From Acidobacteriota bacterium (lineage in GTDB: Bacteria > Acidobacteriota > Terriglobia > Bryobacterales > Bryobacteraceae), in NCBI GenBank assembly GCA_018268715.1, contig JAFDVZ010000021.1:68975-132974 (forward strand): DNA of 64,000 bases, given 5' to 3'. A model generated the notes under the pieces. That model was not told the DNA's origin. It did not search any database and saw nothing but the letters and a program-made list of their open reading frames with translations. Position numbers and translations under genes: made by a program. This document shows positions 1-7,239 of the stretch, piece after piece (position 1 is the stretch's first letter; each line of letters begins with the position of its first letter).

Positions 1-1
1 G

Positions 2-1177
2 TCGAGCCGCCGGCTCGAGAACGCATGGAGGGACCAAGGGGGACAGATCGCCAGCCGGGTCGCGGAGCTTTGGAATGAGGCCCTCGAGGCGGAGCGCGAA
101 CTGGCTACGCGTCTGGCGGGGTTGCGACGCGACCACAAGCCAGAAGCGTTCGTCGAGGCTTGTGATCCCAACGACATTCGCGATGCCCTGCCGGTGCGGG
201 CTACGTTGCTGGAGTACTTCCGGGCCGGCGATGTAATCTATGCGAGCGCCTTGTCCCACAATCGGCTCTCCATACTTCCGCTGGCCAGCGCGCGCCGCGT
301 GGAAAGCGCTGCTACCTTGTTGCGCTTCCAATTGTCGAAGTTCCGGCTGGGCGAGGAGTACCGGCGCGTCTTCGGGGATTCCATGCTGGCTGCGACGGAA
401 GCGCATCTGCGCGAGTTGTACGACCTGCTGGTGCGGCCCTTACGCGCCAACCTTCCGGGGGATCACCTGGTGGTGGTTCCGCATGGAGACCTGCACCACA
501 TTCCTTTCGCCGCGCTGCTCGACGGCGAGCGCGCCCTGATCGACGACTATACGATCTCCCATGCTCCCAGCGCCAGCACGTTTCGCGAGTGTGTGGTGAA
601 CTCCGCCGATCACGACGGGACGAGCCTTGTGCTCGGCGTGCCGGACGAGGCGGCGCCGTTCATTGAAGCCGAGTGCCGGGAGGCCGGGCGCCTGCTGCCC
701 GACGCCACGTTGATCATCGGCGACAAGGTTACCGCGGGAGCTCTCAGAAAGCACGGATCGAGAGCGCGCTATATCCACATCGCGACCCACGGCGATTTCC
801 GCGGCGACAATCCAATGTTTTCATCGCTCAAGTTGGGTAAGTCGCGACTCACGCTGCTGGATCTTGCCGGCATGAACCTGAGTGCGGAGATGGTCTCGCT
901 GAGTGGTTGCAGCACGGGGATGAACGTTGTGGTGGGCGGCGACGAGTTGGTGGGCCTGCTGCGGGGATTTCTTAGCGCCGGCGCGCGTAGCGTCCTGGTG
1001 TCGCTGTGGGAGGTCAGCGACCGAACCACGGCCGAGTTCATGGGGCGGTTTTACCGCAGCCTGTCCACCGAGGCGGACAAGGCCCGGGCGGTTCGCAAGG
1101 CGATGCTGGAGTTGCGTCGCGACAACCGGCATCCGTATTTCTGGGCGGCGTTCGCACTTACCGGAAAGTATTACTAG
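2..1177 (+). CDS. CHAT-domain protease, 5' end outside window
   Basis: The reading frame is open from base 2 with no clear start, so the N-terminus (often TPR repeats in this family) lies outside the window; a TTG at 122 is an in-frame codon and probably not the real start. The visible 391 residues end in a CHAT (caspase/HetF-like) domain. The catalytic pair is visible: His in IHIATHGDF (codon 788-790) and Cys in SLSGCSTG (codon 908-910), followed by the typical GLLRGFLSAGARSVLVSLWEV block. CHAT proteins are cysteine peptidases of the caspase/separase clan, often found in regulatory or conflict systems. It is followed on the same strand by a zinc-finger protein and an S8 protease, so a shared pathway is likely but inferred. 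Substrate unknown. Confidence 0.88.
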   Translation, partial: SSRRLENAWRDQGGQIASRVAELWNEALEAERELATRLAGLRRDHKPEAFVEACDPNDIRDALPVRATLLEYFRAGDVIYASALSHNRLSILPLASARRVESAATLLRFQLSKFRLGEEYRRVFGDSMLAATEAHLRELYDLLVRPLRANLPGDHLVVVPHGDLHHIPFAALLDGERALIDDYTISHAPSASTFRECVVNSADHDGTSLVLGVPDEAAPFIEAECREAGRLLPDATLIIGDKVTAGALRKHGSRARYIHIATHGDFRGDNPMFSSLKLGKSRLTLLDLAGMNLSAEMVSLSGCSTGMNVVVGGDELVGLLRGFLSAGARSVLVSLWEVSDRTTAEFMGRFYRSLSTEADKARAVRKAMLELRRDNRHPYFWAAFALTGKYY

Positions 1178-1251
1178 AAGTTGCGGTGCTGGAAGGGTCC
1201 GGGGTATATTTTTCCGTATCGACGGCCCCCTTTCTATGTGGGCACAGGATT

Positions 1252-1884
1252 ATGGGCGCGAATTCTCATTTCGACCTCGGCGACTGGGCCGACTATGTTC
1301 GCGGGCTGGTTTCTATCAGCCGCCGGGGCGAGATGGACGCCCATTTAGGCGGTTGTCACCGGTGTCGGACGACGGTGCAATTGTTTCAGGCGACGGTTGA
1401 GGCCAGGTCGGCTATTCGTACGCAGGCGCCGGACTCTGTGTTAAAAGCCGCGGTGGATCTGTTCCCGGGACGCAACGGCGCCGCCAGGGGATTGCTGCCT
1501 CGAATCGTCGCCCGGCTGGTATACGACTCATGGGGGGATCCTCTACCGGCTGGCGTCAGGGCGGCTGGCGTCGGATCTCGCCAGGGTGTATTCAGGGCCG
1601 GACGTTACACGGTGGACCTCCGGCTGGAACGCGGAAGGGATTCGGGGTGGCAGTCGGTGGTGGGCCAAGTGGCCGATGAAACCGCGCCAGGCGCTTTCAT
1701 CCCTCCGGCAAGCGTGGCTCTTCGGCGCGGCACGTCGGATGTGGTGCGCGCCATGAGCAATGACTTTGGCGAATTCCAGTTGGAGTATCAGGCGAGCATC
1801 GGGCTGCACCTGAGCTTGACCTTTGCGGATACTGAGGTCATTGTCCCTTTGACCCGGTTTGGGTCAAAAGGAAGAATCGAGTGA
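1252..1884 (+). CDS. Zinc-finger anti-sigma-like protein with C-terminal beta-sandwich region
   Basis: I chose ATG 1252, preceded by AGGA, giving 210 residues. Near residue 30 there is an HxxxCxxC motif (HLGGCHRC), the signature of zinc-binding anti-sigma (ZAS/zf-HC2) domains. I see no membrane helix. The last 90 residues (VVGQVADE... NDFGEFQL) read like a carboxypeptidase-regulatory or similar beta-sandwich domain. In known ZAS proteins the zinc domain holds an ECF sigma factor inactive; no sigma gene is visible here, though one could lie upstream of the window. It sits between the CHAT protease and the S8 protease with short gaps, so a regulatory role for that set is an inference. Medium confidence in the zinc motif, low in function. 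Confidence 0.6.
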   Translation: MGANSHFDLGDWADYVRGLVSISRRGEMDAHLGGCHRCRTTVQLFQATVEARSAIRTQAPDSVLKAAVDLFPGRNGAARGLLPRIVARLVYDSWGDPLPAGVRAAGVGSRQGVFRAGRYTVDLRLERGRDSGWQSVVGQVADETAPGAFIPPASVALRRGTSDVVRAMSNDFGEFQLEYQASIGLHLSLTFADTEVIVPLTRFGSKGRIE

Positions 1885-1905
1885 GCACCCATGGAGAGCG
1901 CCGGC

Positions 1906-3234
1906 ATGAGAGGTTACGCTCTAGCTCTTTTTGCGCTGCTCGCCTGCGGAATGGTCGCCGCGGGCGAGAAACGCTATGTGATGGATGTCAATCCGTCCGA
2001 AGCGAACGCGGTGGCGGCTCGGAACGGACTGCGGGTTATCCGTTCGCTGCCCAACCGCCACATACTGGTTGCCGCTCCCGACTACATCGCTGAATCGTCA
2101 GTGCTGCGCCGGTTGAAGGCCGACGCTTCCGTCAGGTCCGCCGAGACGGACCCGGACGTAACGCTGGCCGAAGCGATGGAATCGAGCAGCACAACACAGG
2201 CGTCATTGCAGGCGCTGCCCAGTTCACTGACGGTTGCGACAGTGACGCAGTTCTACGGGGCGACGGTCCGCGCGGGCTATGTCGCGCAACCGGCGGCGGA
2301 CCTGATCCACGCGCCGCAGTTGCAGGCGATGGGATTCACTGGAACTGGCGTGGTGGCGGTGATCGACACGGGGGTCGACGGCACGCATCCCGCGCTCAAG
2401 GGCGTCCTGGTGGGGGGCTACGACTTCATCCACGAAACCGCCGGCGCGGCCACGGACACCACGGATGTCAGCGCGGCCACTCAGGCGGCCTTGGCGCAGT
2501 CCACGGTGGCGTTTCTCGATTCAAAGAACACCCCGGTGGTGCTGAACCAGTCGACGGTGGCATTTCTGGACCAGTCGACGGTGGCGTTCCTTGATGGTGC
2601 GGCGCCACAGGATTTCGGGCACGGCACGATGGTCGCCGGGCTGATCCATCGTGTCGCGCCAGCAGCCAGGATCATGCCGCTGAAAGCGTTTGGCGCGGAC
2701 GGATCGGCGCGTATGTCCGACATTGTCCGCGCTATCCACTGGGCGGTTGAGCACGGCGCCACGGTGATTAATATGAGCTTCAGCACAACCTCGAGCACGG
2801 CGGAGTTGCAGGCGGCCGTCAAGTACGCCGCCGACCGGAAGGTGATCATGGTGGCGGCGGCTGGCAACCAGGGTAAGCCGCTGTTGGTCTATCCGGCGGG
2901 GTATAGGGCCGTGACAGGGGCGGGCTCGACGACGAATCTGGACGGCCGCAGCGCTTTCAGCAACTACGGCGAAGCGAGTGTTTATACGTCAGCTCCGGGC
3001 GAGGCGCTAATTACGACCTATCCGGGTAACCATTACGCGGCGGTGTGGGGAACGTCGTTCAGCGCGGCCCTGGTGTCGGGAGCCGCGGCGGTGTTCGACC
3101 AAGCCCAGCGAGGCGCGCTGTCATTCAACGGATTTCAGGATGCGCTGGATAAGGGCGTGCCTGTATCTCTCGAGATGGGCGACGCCCGCCTGCAGTTGGA
3201 GAAGTCGCTGGGGGCGATCCTGGGCGACAAGTGA
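1906..3234 (+). CDS. Secreted S8 subtilisin-like serine protease with triple octapeptide insert
   Basis: ATG 1906 is preferred over 1891 because GGAGAG lies 7 nt upstream and a signal peptide (MRGYALALFALLACGMVAAG) then begins at residue 1; product 442 residues. An inhibitor-I9-like propeptide region spans about residues 20-95. The catalytic triad is complete: Asp154 in VVAVIDTG, His239 in FGHGTMVAG, Ser384 in GTSFSAALVSGAA. Between Asp and His, 85 residues apart (about 32 in subtilisin), sits an insertion with three exact copies of QSTVAFLD at residues 198-205, 215-222 and 223-230. The gene starts just after the zinc-finger gene, in probable operon with it and the CHAT gene. Likely periplasmic or extracellular endopeptidase; substrate unknown. 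Confidence 0.88.
   Translation: MRGYALALFALLACGMVAAGEKRYVMDVNPSEANAVAARNGLRVIRSLPNRHILVAAPDYIAESSVLRRLKADASVRSAETDPDVTLAEAMESSSTTQASLQALPSSLTVATVTQFYGATVRAGYVAQPAADLIHAPQLQAMGFTGTGVVAVIDTGVDGTHPALKGVLVGGYDFIHETAGAATDTTDVSAATQAALAQSTVAFLDSKNTPVVLNQSTVAFLDQSTVAFLDGAAPQDFGHGTMVAGLIHRVAPAARIMPLKAFGADGSARMSDIVRAIHWAVEHGATVINMSFSTTSSTAELQAAVKYAADRKVIMVAAAGNQGKPLLVYPAGYRAVTGAGSTTNLDGRSAFSNYGEASVYTSAPGEALITTYPGNHYAAVWGTSFSAALVSGAAAVFDQAQRGALSFNGFQDALDKGVPVSLEMGDARLQLEKSLGAILGDK
2497..2595 (+). repeat. Three copies of a 24-bp unit encoding QSTVAFLD
   Basis: Copies lie at 2497-2520, 2548-2571 and 2572-2595; the last two are directly adjacent and the first is separated by 27 bp. Pairwise they differ at 3 to 4 bases, all synonymous, so the peptide rather than the DNA appears to be conserved. 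The unit resembles the strand carrying the catalytic Asp (VVAVID). Confidence 0.9.
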
Positions 3235-3244
3235 GCCCCGCGGA

Positions 3245-3285
3245 GCCCGGCGCCGCTGGTGTTACGATTTCCAGTGGCGCCGGGC
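3245..3285. terminator. Long hairpin between convergent genes
   Basis: A 15-bp stem (GCCCGGCGCCgCTGG paired with its complement, one G-U wobble at 3255/3275) encloses an 11-nt loop. It sits between the stops of the S8 protease (3234, plus) and the small secreted protein (3293, minus). There is no T-tract on either side, so it may stop transcription poorly or act as an mRNA 3' end stabiliser for both genes. Confidence 0.6.
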
Positions 3286-3292
3286 CTTGATG

Positions 3293-3769
3293 CTACTGAC
3301 GGTCGTACACGCCGACGGTCTTATAGGGCTTGCCGGTTCCGTCTATGCCCTCTCGCGATTCGGTGATCGACTTCCCGTTCTCACTGAGCACTTCGCGCAT
3401 GGTCTCCAGGTGTTTCCCGTTGATTGTGGTGGTGAACTCGATGTTGTGGGCGTCGATTCTCTTGGCGGTGAACGAGCCAGGAGGCGGTCCACCAAGTGTG
3501 AACTTGGCTGTCCCACCTTTGAAGGGCACTGAGTACTTGGCGGTCGATTCTGTTCCCGCGGCGTTGACGGACTTCACCGTGACAAATGCGTCATCGCCTT
3601 GCGCCACAACAGTTATCGTGACCTCCTTCATTTCTCGACCTGGCGCGAATGTCGATTTTGAGGTGTTCAGCTTCCAGACGCCAATCCAGGGATCGGCGGC
3701 CATGAGCGAATTCACGAAGCCCATTAAGAGCATCGTCCAGAGGATCTTTCTTGTCATAGTTGTCACCAT
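3293..3769 (-). CDS. Small secreted protein of unknown function
   Basis: The 158-residue product starts with a signal peptide (MTRKILWTMLLMGFVNSLMAAD); ATG 3769 has AAAGGA close upstream, and an alternative ATG lies 4 codons inside at 3757. The mature part opens with DPWIGVWKLNTSKSTF and continues as alternating beta-strand-like segments, similar to small secreted proteins that are frequent in Acidobacteria. No catalytic motif or cysteine is evident. I do not recognise a named family. It is convergent with the S8 protease gene and separated from it by the strong hairpin at 3245-3285, so it is a separate transcription unit. Confidence 0.7.
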   Translation of the reverse strand: MVTTMTRKILWTMLLMGFVNSLMAADPWIGVWKLNTSKSTFAPGREMKEVTITVVAQGDDAFVTVKSVNAAGTESTAKYSVPFKGGTAKFTLGGPPPGSFTAKRIDAHNIEFTTTINGKHLETMREVLSENGKSITESREGIDGTGKPYKTVGVYDRQ

Positions 3770-4149
3770 TGATCCTTTCTGAAATGACAGCCCGAGTTAT
3801 ATAACAGCTCCGACTGCCTGAGGGAGTCTATCACATGAATTCAGGGGACGCTTGGTCACTCAGAAGCGAGTTAGATCGGGGGCGCAAAGCTACAGGGGCG
3901 CTGTGAACTGAATCGATGCGCTGCTCCCGGATTCCGCGGTACAGTCGAATGCCGAGCCTGCACACAACGGTTCCACCGCGAAGCGCGTGGTCCGCGGGCA
4001 GGAAGAATCCAGCGGACGCACGGATGAGGGCGGTTCGCTGGATCCGCACGGTTCGGGTGGAATATGCCTCAAGGGGAATGGTGAGGCGGGTCGAATTCAC
4101 GCAGTCGACATGAGATAATCATCCTTTGGACATCAACCCGTAACCCGCC
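3770..4149. other. Intergenic region, no supported gene
   Basis: This 380-bp stretch separates the small secreted protein gene (minus) and the phosphate genes (plus), so it should hold two divergent promoters. The short open frames in it (for example 3831-4100 minus) have no recognisable domain, no ribosome binding site and mutually overlapping frames. I see no RNA gene or repeat. Confidence 0.5.
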
Positions 4150-4764
4150 ATGGCACTGCTTCCTCGTAACGAGCATTTCTATCAGTTGTTTCTTGACCAC
4201 ATCGACAAGTCCGTTCAAGCCGCAGGAGTACTGGCTGAAGCCGTGGACAAAGGAAACGGCCAGCTTGACGCGGCCGCGGCCAAGATCTCCAAGCTTGAAC
4301 AGGAGGGCGACGAGATCATCCACGAGATCTACGTGCGTTTGAACCGTACGTTCATCACGCCGCTGGATCCCGAGGACATCCACTCGCTGTCGTCAAGCCT
4401 CGACGATGTTCTCGATGGGATTGAGGAGTGCATTCACCGTATCGTCGCCTACCAGATCCAGATCATTCCGCCGCCCATGGTGGAACTCTGCCGGATCATT
4501 CTGCGGTGTGGCCGGACGCTGGAGCGCGCCTTCACGGCGTTGAGCCGGAACGCCTCCCTGACCGAAGACTGCATTGAGGTGAATCGGCTGGAGCAGACCG
4601 CAGATGACGTGGGCCGCGAAGCGGTGAGCCTGCTGTTTTCCACCGAGCGCGACTGCATTCGCCTCATTAAGCTCAAGGAGATTTACGACCTGCTCGAAAG
4701 CACCGTCGACCATTGCGAGGATGTGGCCGACGCCCTCCAGAACGTCATCGTGAAGAACAGCTAA
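4150..4764 (+). CDS. DUF47 (PhoU-like) phosphate transport accessory protein
   Basis: The 204-residue protein is all-helical by eye and matches the DUF47/PhoU-like family: an N-terminal FYQLFLDHIDKSVQAAG segment, the EQEGDEIIHEIYVRLNRTFITPLDPEDIHSL signature near residues 55-85 and a matching C-terminal helical half with RLEQTADD and DLLESTVDHCEDVADAL. DUF47 proteins are cytoplasmic partners of Pit low-affinity phosphate transporters and are thought to modulate them. The next gene, a Pit transporter, starts 3 nt after its stop, which confirms the pairing and suggests translational coupling. No strong Shine-Dalgarno is visible before ATG 4150. Usual length for the family is about 205-215 residues. 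Confidence 0.92.
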   Translation: MALLPRNEHFYQLFLDHIDKSVQAAGVLAEAVDKGNGQLDAAAAKISKLEQEGDEIIHEIYVRLNRTFITPLDPEDIHSLSSSLDDVLDGIEECIHRIVAYQIQIIPPPMVELCRIILRCGRTLERAFTALSRNASLTEDCIEVNRLEQTADDVGREAVSLLFSTERDCIRLIKLKEIYDLLESTVDHCEDVADALQNVIVKNS

Positions 4765-4767
4765 GCG

Positions 4768-5790
4768 ATGGACTCCACATTGCTACTGGTCGCCGTCATC
4801 ATCGTGGTGGCCCTTGTATTCGACTTCATCAATGGCTTCCACGACGCCGCCAACTCGGTGGCGACCGTGGTTTCAACGCGCGTTCTCACGCCTGGGCAGG
4901 CCGTCATCTGGGCTGCATTCTTCAACTTTGTCGCCGCGTTCAGTTTCGGAACCGGCGTAGCCAAGACGGTGGGACAGGGCATGGTGCGGCTTGAGTACGT
5001 GACGCCGCACGTGATTCTGGCCGGTTTGGTCGGCGCGATCGTCTGGGACCTGCTGACGTGGTGGTTTGGACTGCCCACCAGTTCCTCCCACGCGCTGCTG
5101 GGCGGGTATGCCGGCGCAGCAATGGCGCATGTGATCCGGCTGAAGGGCTTTGCGCACGGGCTCGACGCGATCGTGTTGAGCGGGTGGACGAAGACGGTGA
5201 TCTTCATTGTCGCGGCTCCACTCATCGGGTTAGTGATCGCGTACGTGCTGATGATCGTCGTGTACTGGACCTTCCGCAATTCAACGCCGAAACGGATGGA
5301 TTCGCACTTCCGGCGGTTACAGTTGGTCTCGGCCGCGCTGTTGAGCTGGTCTCACGGCACCAACGACGCGCAGAAGACCATGGGGATCATCACGGGCGTG
5401 CTTGTTTCGGCGGGATACCTGAAACGGTTCGACGTTCCCGTGCCGGTGATCCTGGCGGCTCATGCGGCGATCGCGCTCGGGACGCTGAGCGGTGGATGGC
5501 GCATCGTCCGCACAATGGGCAGCCGCCTGACTCGCCTGAAGCCCCGCAGCGGGTTCTGCGCCGAAACCGCCGCCGCGCTGTCCATCTTGCTTGCAACCGA
5601 GTTGCATCTTCCGGTGTCCACCACGCACGTGACAGCGGGCGCTATCTCCGGTGTTGGCTCGATCCAGCGGTTTAAGGCCGTGCGTTGGGGATTGGCGCGG
5701 AACATCCTGTGGGCGTGGGTCCTGACCATCCCGGCCTCCGCGGTGGCGGGGTGGATCTCGCTGACGCTCCTCAGTTTCCTGGGCGCCTGA
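4768..5790 (+). CDS. pit: Low-affinity inorganic phosphate transporter, Pit family
   Basis: A 340-residue polytopic membrane protein with two inverted repeats of the PiT signature: DFINGFHDAANSVATVV near residue 14 and LLSWSHGTNDAQKTMGIITG near residue 190. The GANDA-type Asn-Asp pairs that bind phosphate are kept in both halves. PiT carriers import metal-phosphate in symport with protons or sodium across the inner membrane. The length fits the short PiT class found with DUF47 partners (330-340 residues), not the roughly 500-residue E. coli PitA. It follows the DUF47 gene by 3 nt and forms an operon with it. Confidence 0.93.
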   Translation: MDSTLLLVAVIIVVALVFDFINGFHDAANSVATVVSTRVLTPGQAVIWAAFFNFVAAFSFGTGVAKTVGQGMVRLEYVTPHVILAGLVGAIVWDLLTWWFGLPTSSSHALLGGYAGAAMAHVIRLKGFAHGLDAIVLSGWTKTVIFIVAAPLIGLVIAYVLMIVVYWTFRNSTPKRMDSHFRRLQLVSAALLSWSHGTNDAQKTMGIITGVLVSAGYLKRFDVPVPVILAAHAAIALGTLSGGWRIVRTMGSRLTRLKPRSGFCAETAAALSILLATELHLPVSTTHVTAGAISGVGSIQRFKAVRWGLARNILWAWVLTIPASAVAGWISLTLLSFLGA

Positions 5791-5862
5791 CGGGGACCGG
5801 TTGTATCGGGCCTGAATGTCGGATATGCTGCTTGCGCGGTAGTTCTGACGGGAGGACCGGGT

Positions 5863-7044
5863 ATGTACCGACAGTCGAGGCGCAGTCTTTTTCAACTGGC
5901 GGGGATGGCCGCCAGCGCCATTCTCTCCGGCCGGCGTGGAAATGCGCAGACCCAACCAACGTTGGACCTGAAGAAGGCCCAGCCCAACCTGCAAGGTGAA
6001 GCGAAACAGCGGCCGCGAATGGTTCCCTACAATCCGGAGCCGTTCCCGGCGTTTGAACAGCGCGCCGCCGTCGGTCTCATTAAGGGCGAGGACCGAAGGA
6101 AGAATGTCTATGATGCGCTGATGGCGATCGACGATCAGATCAAGCCGAAGCTCAAGAACAAGAAGTACGTGCTGATCAAGCCGAACAACGTGGGCACCGT
6201 GGGCCAACTCGGCATGACGCATGCTGACGCGTTGCGGGGCATTCTTGATTACGTCTCAACGCGGTTCAAAGGCCCGGTGGTGATCGGCGAATCCTCGGCC
6301 GGCAACACGATGCAGGGCTTCGAGAATTTCCAGTACAACCAACTGGCGGGAGAGTACAAGCAGCAGAAGATCCAGCTGGTTGACTTCAACGAGGAAGGCA
6401 AGTACGTCGTCGTGCCGCTGATCGATTTCGACCTTCACGTGGTCCCGGCGCGACTGGCCCAGCGTTGTTTCGACCCCGATGCATTCGTGGTCTGTTCTGC
6501 TGTGATGAAGGTTCACAACATCGCTGTTGTGAGTCTGGCGGTGAAGAACATGGTCCTGGGCGCGCCTCTGCACCAGGGGCCCAAGGAGACGGCGCGTTGG
6601 AGCGACAAGCGTCGTTATCACGCCGGGATTCGTCAGAGCCTGTACAACATCTACCTCACTGCCCAGAAGATGGCTCCGCATTGGGGGGCTGCCGTGATTG
6701 ACGGGTTTGAGGGCGTTGAGGGCGGTTTCGGAATCGGAGGCAGCGCGGTTCCGTCCCGCCTCGCCATTGCCTCGACGGACTTCATCGCGGCGGACCGCAT
6801 TGGCGCCGAGGTCATGGGCGTGGACCCGAATTGGCTCGGTTGGATGAAGTACTGCGGCGAGACGGGGGTTGGGCAGTGGGACTTGGCGAAAATCGATGTT
6901 CGCGGAGTCCGGACCCACGACGCGCAGCGGAAGTACCGCTTGCATCCTGATATCGAGTTGCAACTCAGGTGGATGGGGCCCATGGAGGAGCTGCCGCCCA
7001 ACCTTGGTTGGGTCCGTCCTGTAACCGATTATATTCCGGTCTAG
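5863..7044 (+). CDS. DUF362 domain protein with Tat-like signal
   Basis: The 393-residue protein starts at ATG 5863, with GGAGG 7 nt upstream. The N-terminus holds a twin-arginine motif (SRRSLFQLAGMAASA), which suggests export in folded form, often meaning a bound cofactor. The rest fits DUF362: VLIKPNNVGTV near residue 105, VVIGESSAGNTM near residue 140, then KVHNIAVVSLAVKNMVLG and DFIAADRIGAEVMGVDP. DUF362 proteins are mostly uncharacterised; some relatives carry iron-sulfur clusters, but I see no Cx2Cx2C ferredoxin motif here. It is probably a single gene, 72 nt after pit and well before the receptor gene. Confidence 0.85.
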   Translation: MYRQSRRSLFQLAGMAASAILSGRRGNAQTQPTLDLKKAQPNLQGEAKQRPRMVPYNPEPFPAFEQRAAVGLIKGEDRRKNVYDALMAIDDQIKPKLKNKKYVLIKPNNVGTVGQLGMTHADALRGILDYVSTRFKGPVVIGESSAGNTMQGFENFQYNQLAGEYKQQKIQLVDFNEEGKYVVVPLIDFDLHVVPARLAQRCFDPDAFVVCSAVMKVHNIAVVSLAVKNMVLGAPLHQGPKETARWSDKRRYHAGIRQSLYNIYLTAQKMAPHWGAAVIDGFEGVEGGFGIGGSAVPSRLAIASTDFIAADRIGAEVMGVDPNWLGWMKYCGETGVGQWDLAKIDVRGVRTHDAQRKYRLHPDIELQLRWMGPMEELPPNLGWVRPVTDYIPV

Positions 7045-7167
7045 CCAGGACGCTCCTGGAGGTATTTCTGCCGTTTCGCAATGGCTGGGAGGTCGTGGCC
7101 CCCTATCGCGCTTGGGCGACGCTGACGGCCTCTCACTCGCCGCGGCTCTAGGACGTTGTTCTTCAGA

Positions 7168-7236
7168 TGCAAGTCGATTGCTGAAAGACGTGTTGACGGG
7201 AGGCCTCCGAGTTTCTATACTTGCAACTTAGTTGCT
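7168..7236. promoter_or_regulatory. Two copies of an inverted motif TGCAA-N5-TTGCT upstream of iron receptor gene
   Basis: Copies at 7168-7182 and 7222-7236 share TGCAA at the left, TTGCT at the right and a T at position 7; they are 54 bp apart start to start. The second contains the perfect inverted repeat GCAAC-tta-GTTGC and ends 3 nt before the receptor ATG at 7240, where a bound repressor would block transcription or translation. A Fur-like iron regulator is a reasonable guess from the downstream genes only. Confidence 0.5.
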
Positions 7237-7239
7237 AAT

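Noticed and set aside
2497-2595. Short regular repeats considered as a CRISPR or minisatellite
   Set aside because: Units are in frame inside a protease gene, spacers are not uniform and differences are synonymous, so it is a protein repeat.
3831-4100. 89-residue minus-strand frame in the 3.8-4.1 kb intergenic region
   Set aside because: No ribosome site or domain; low confidence that it is a gene or a gene remnant.
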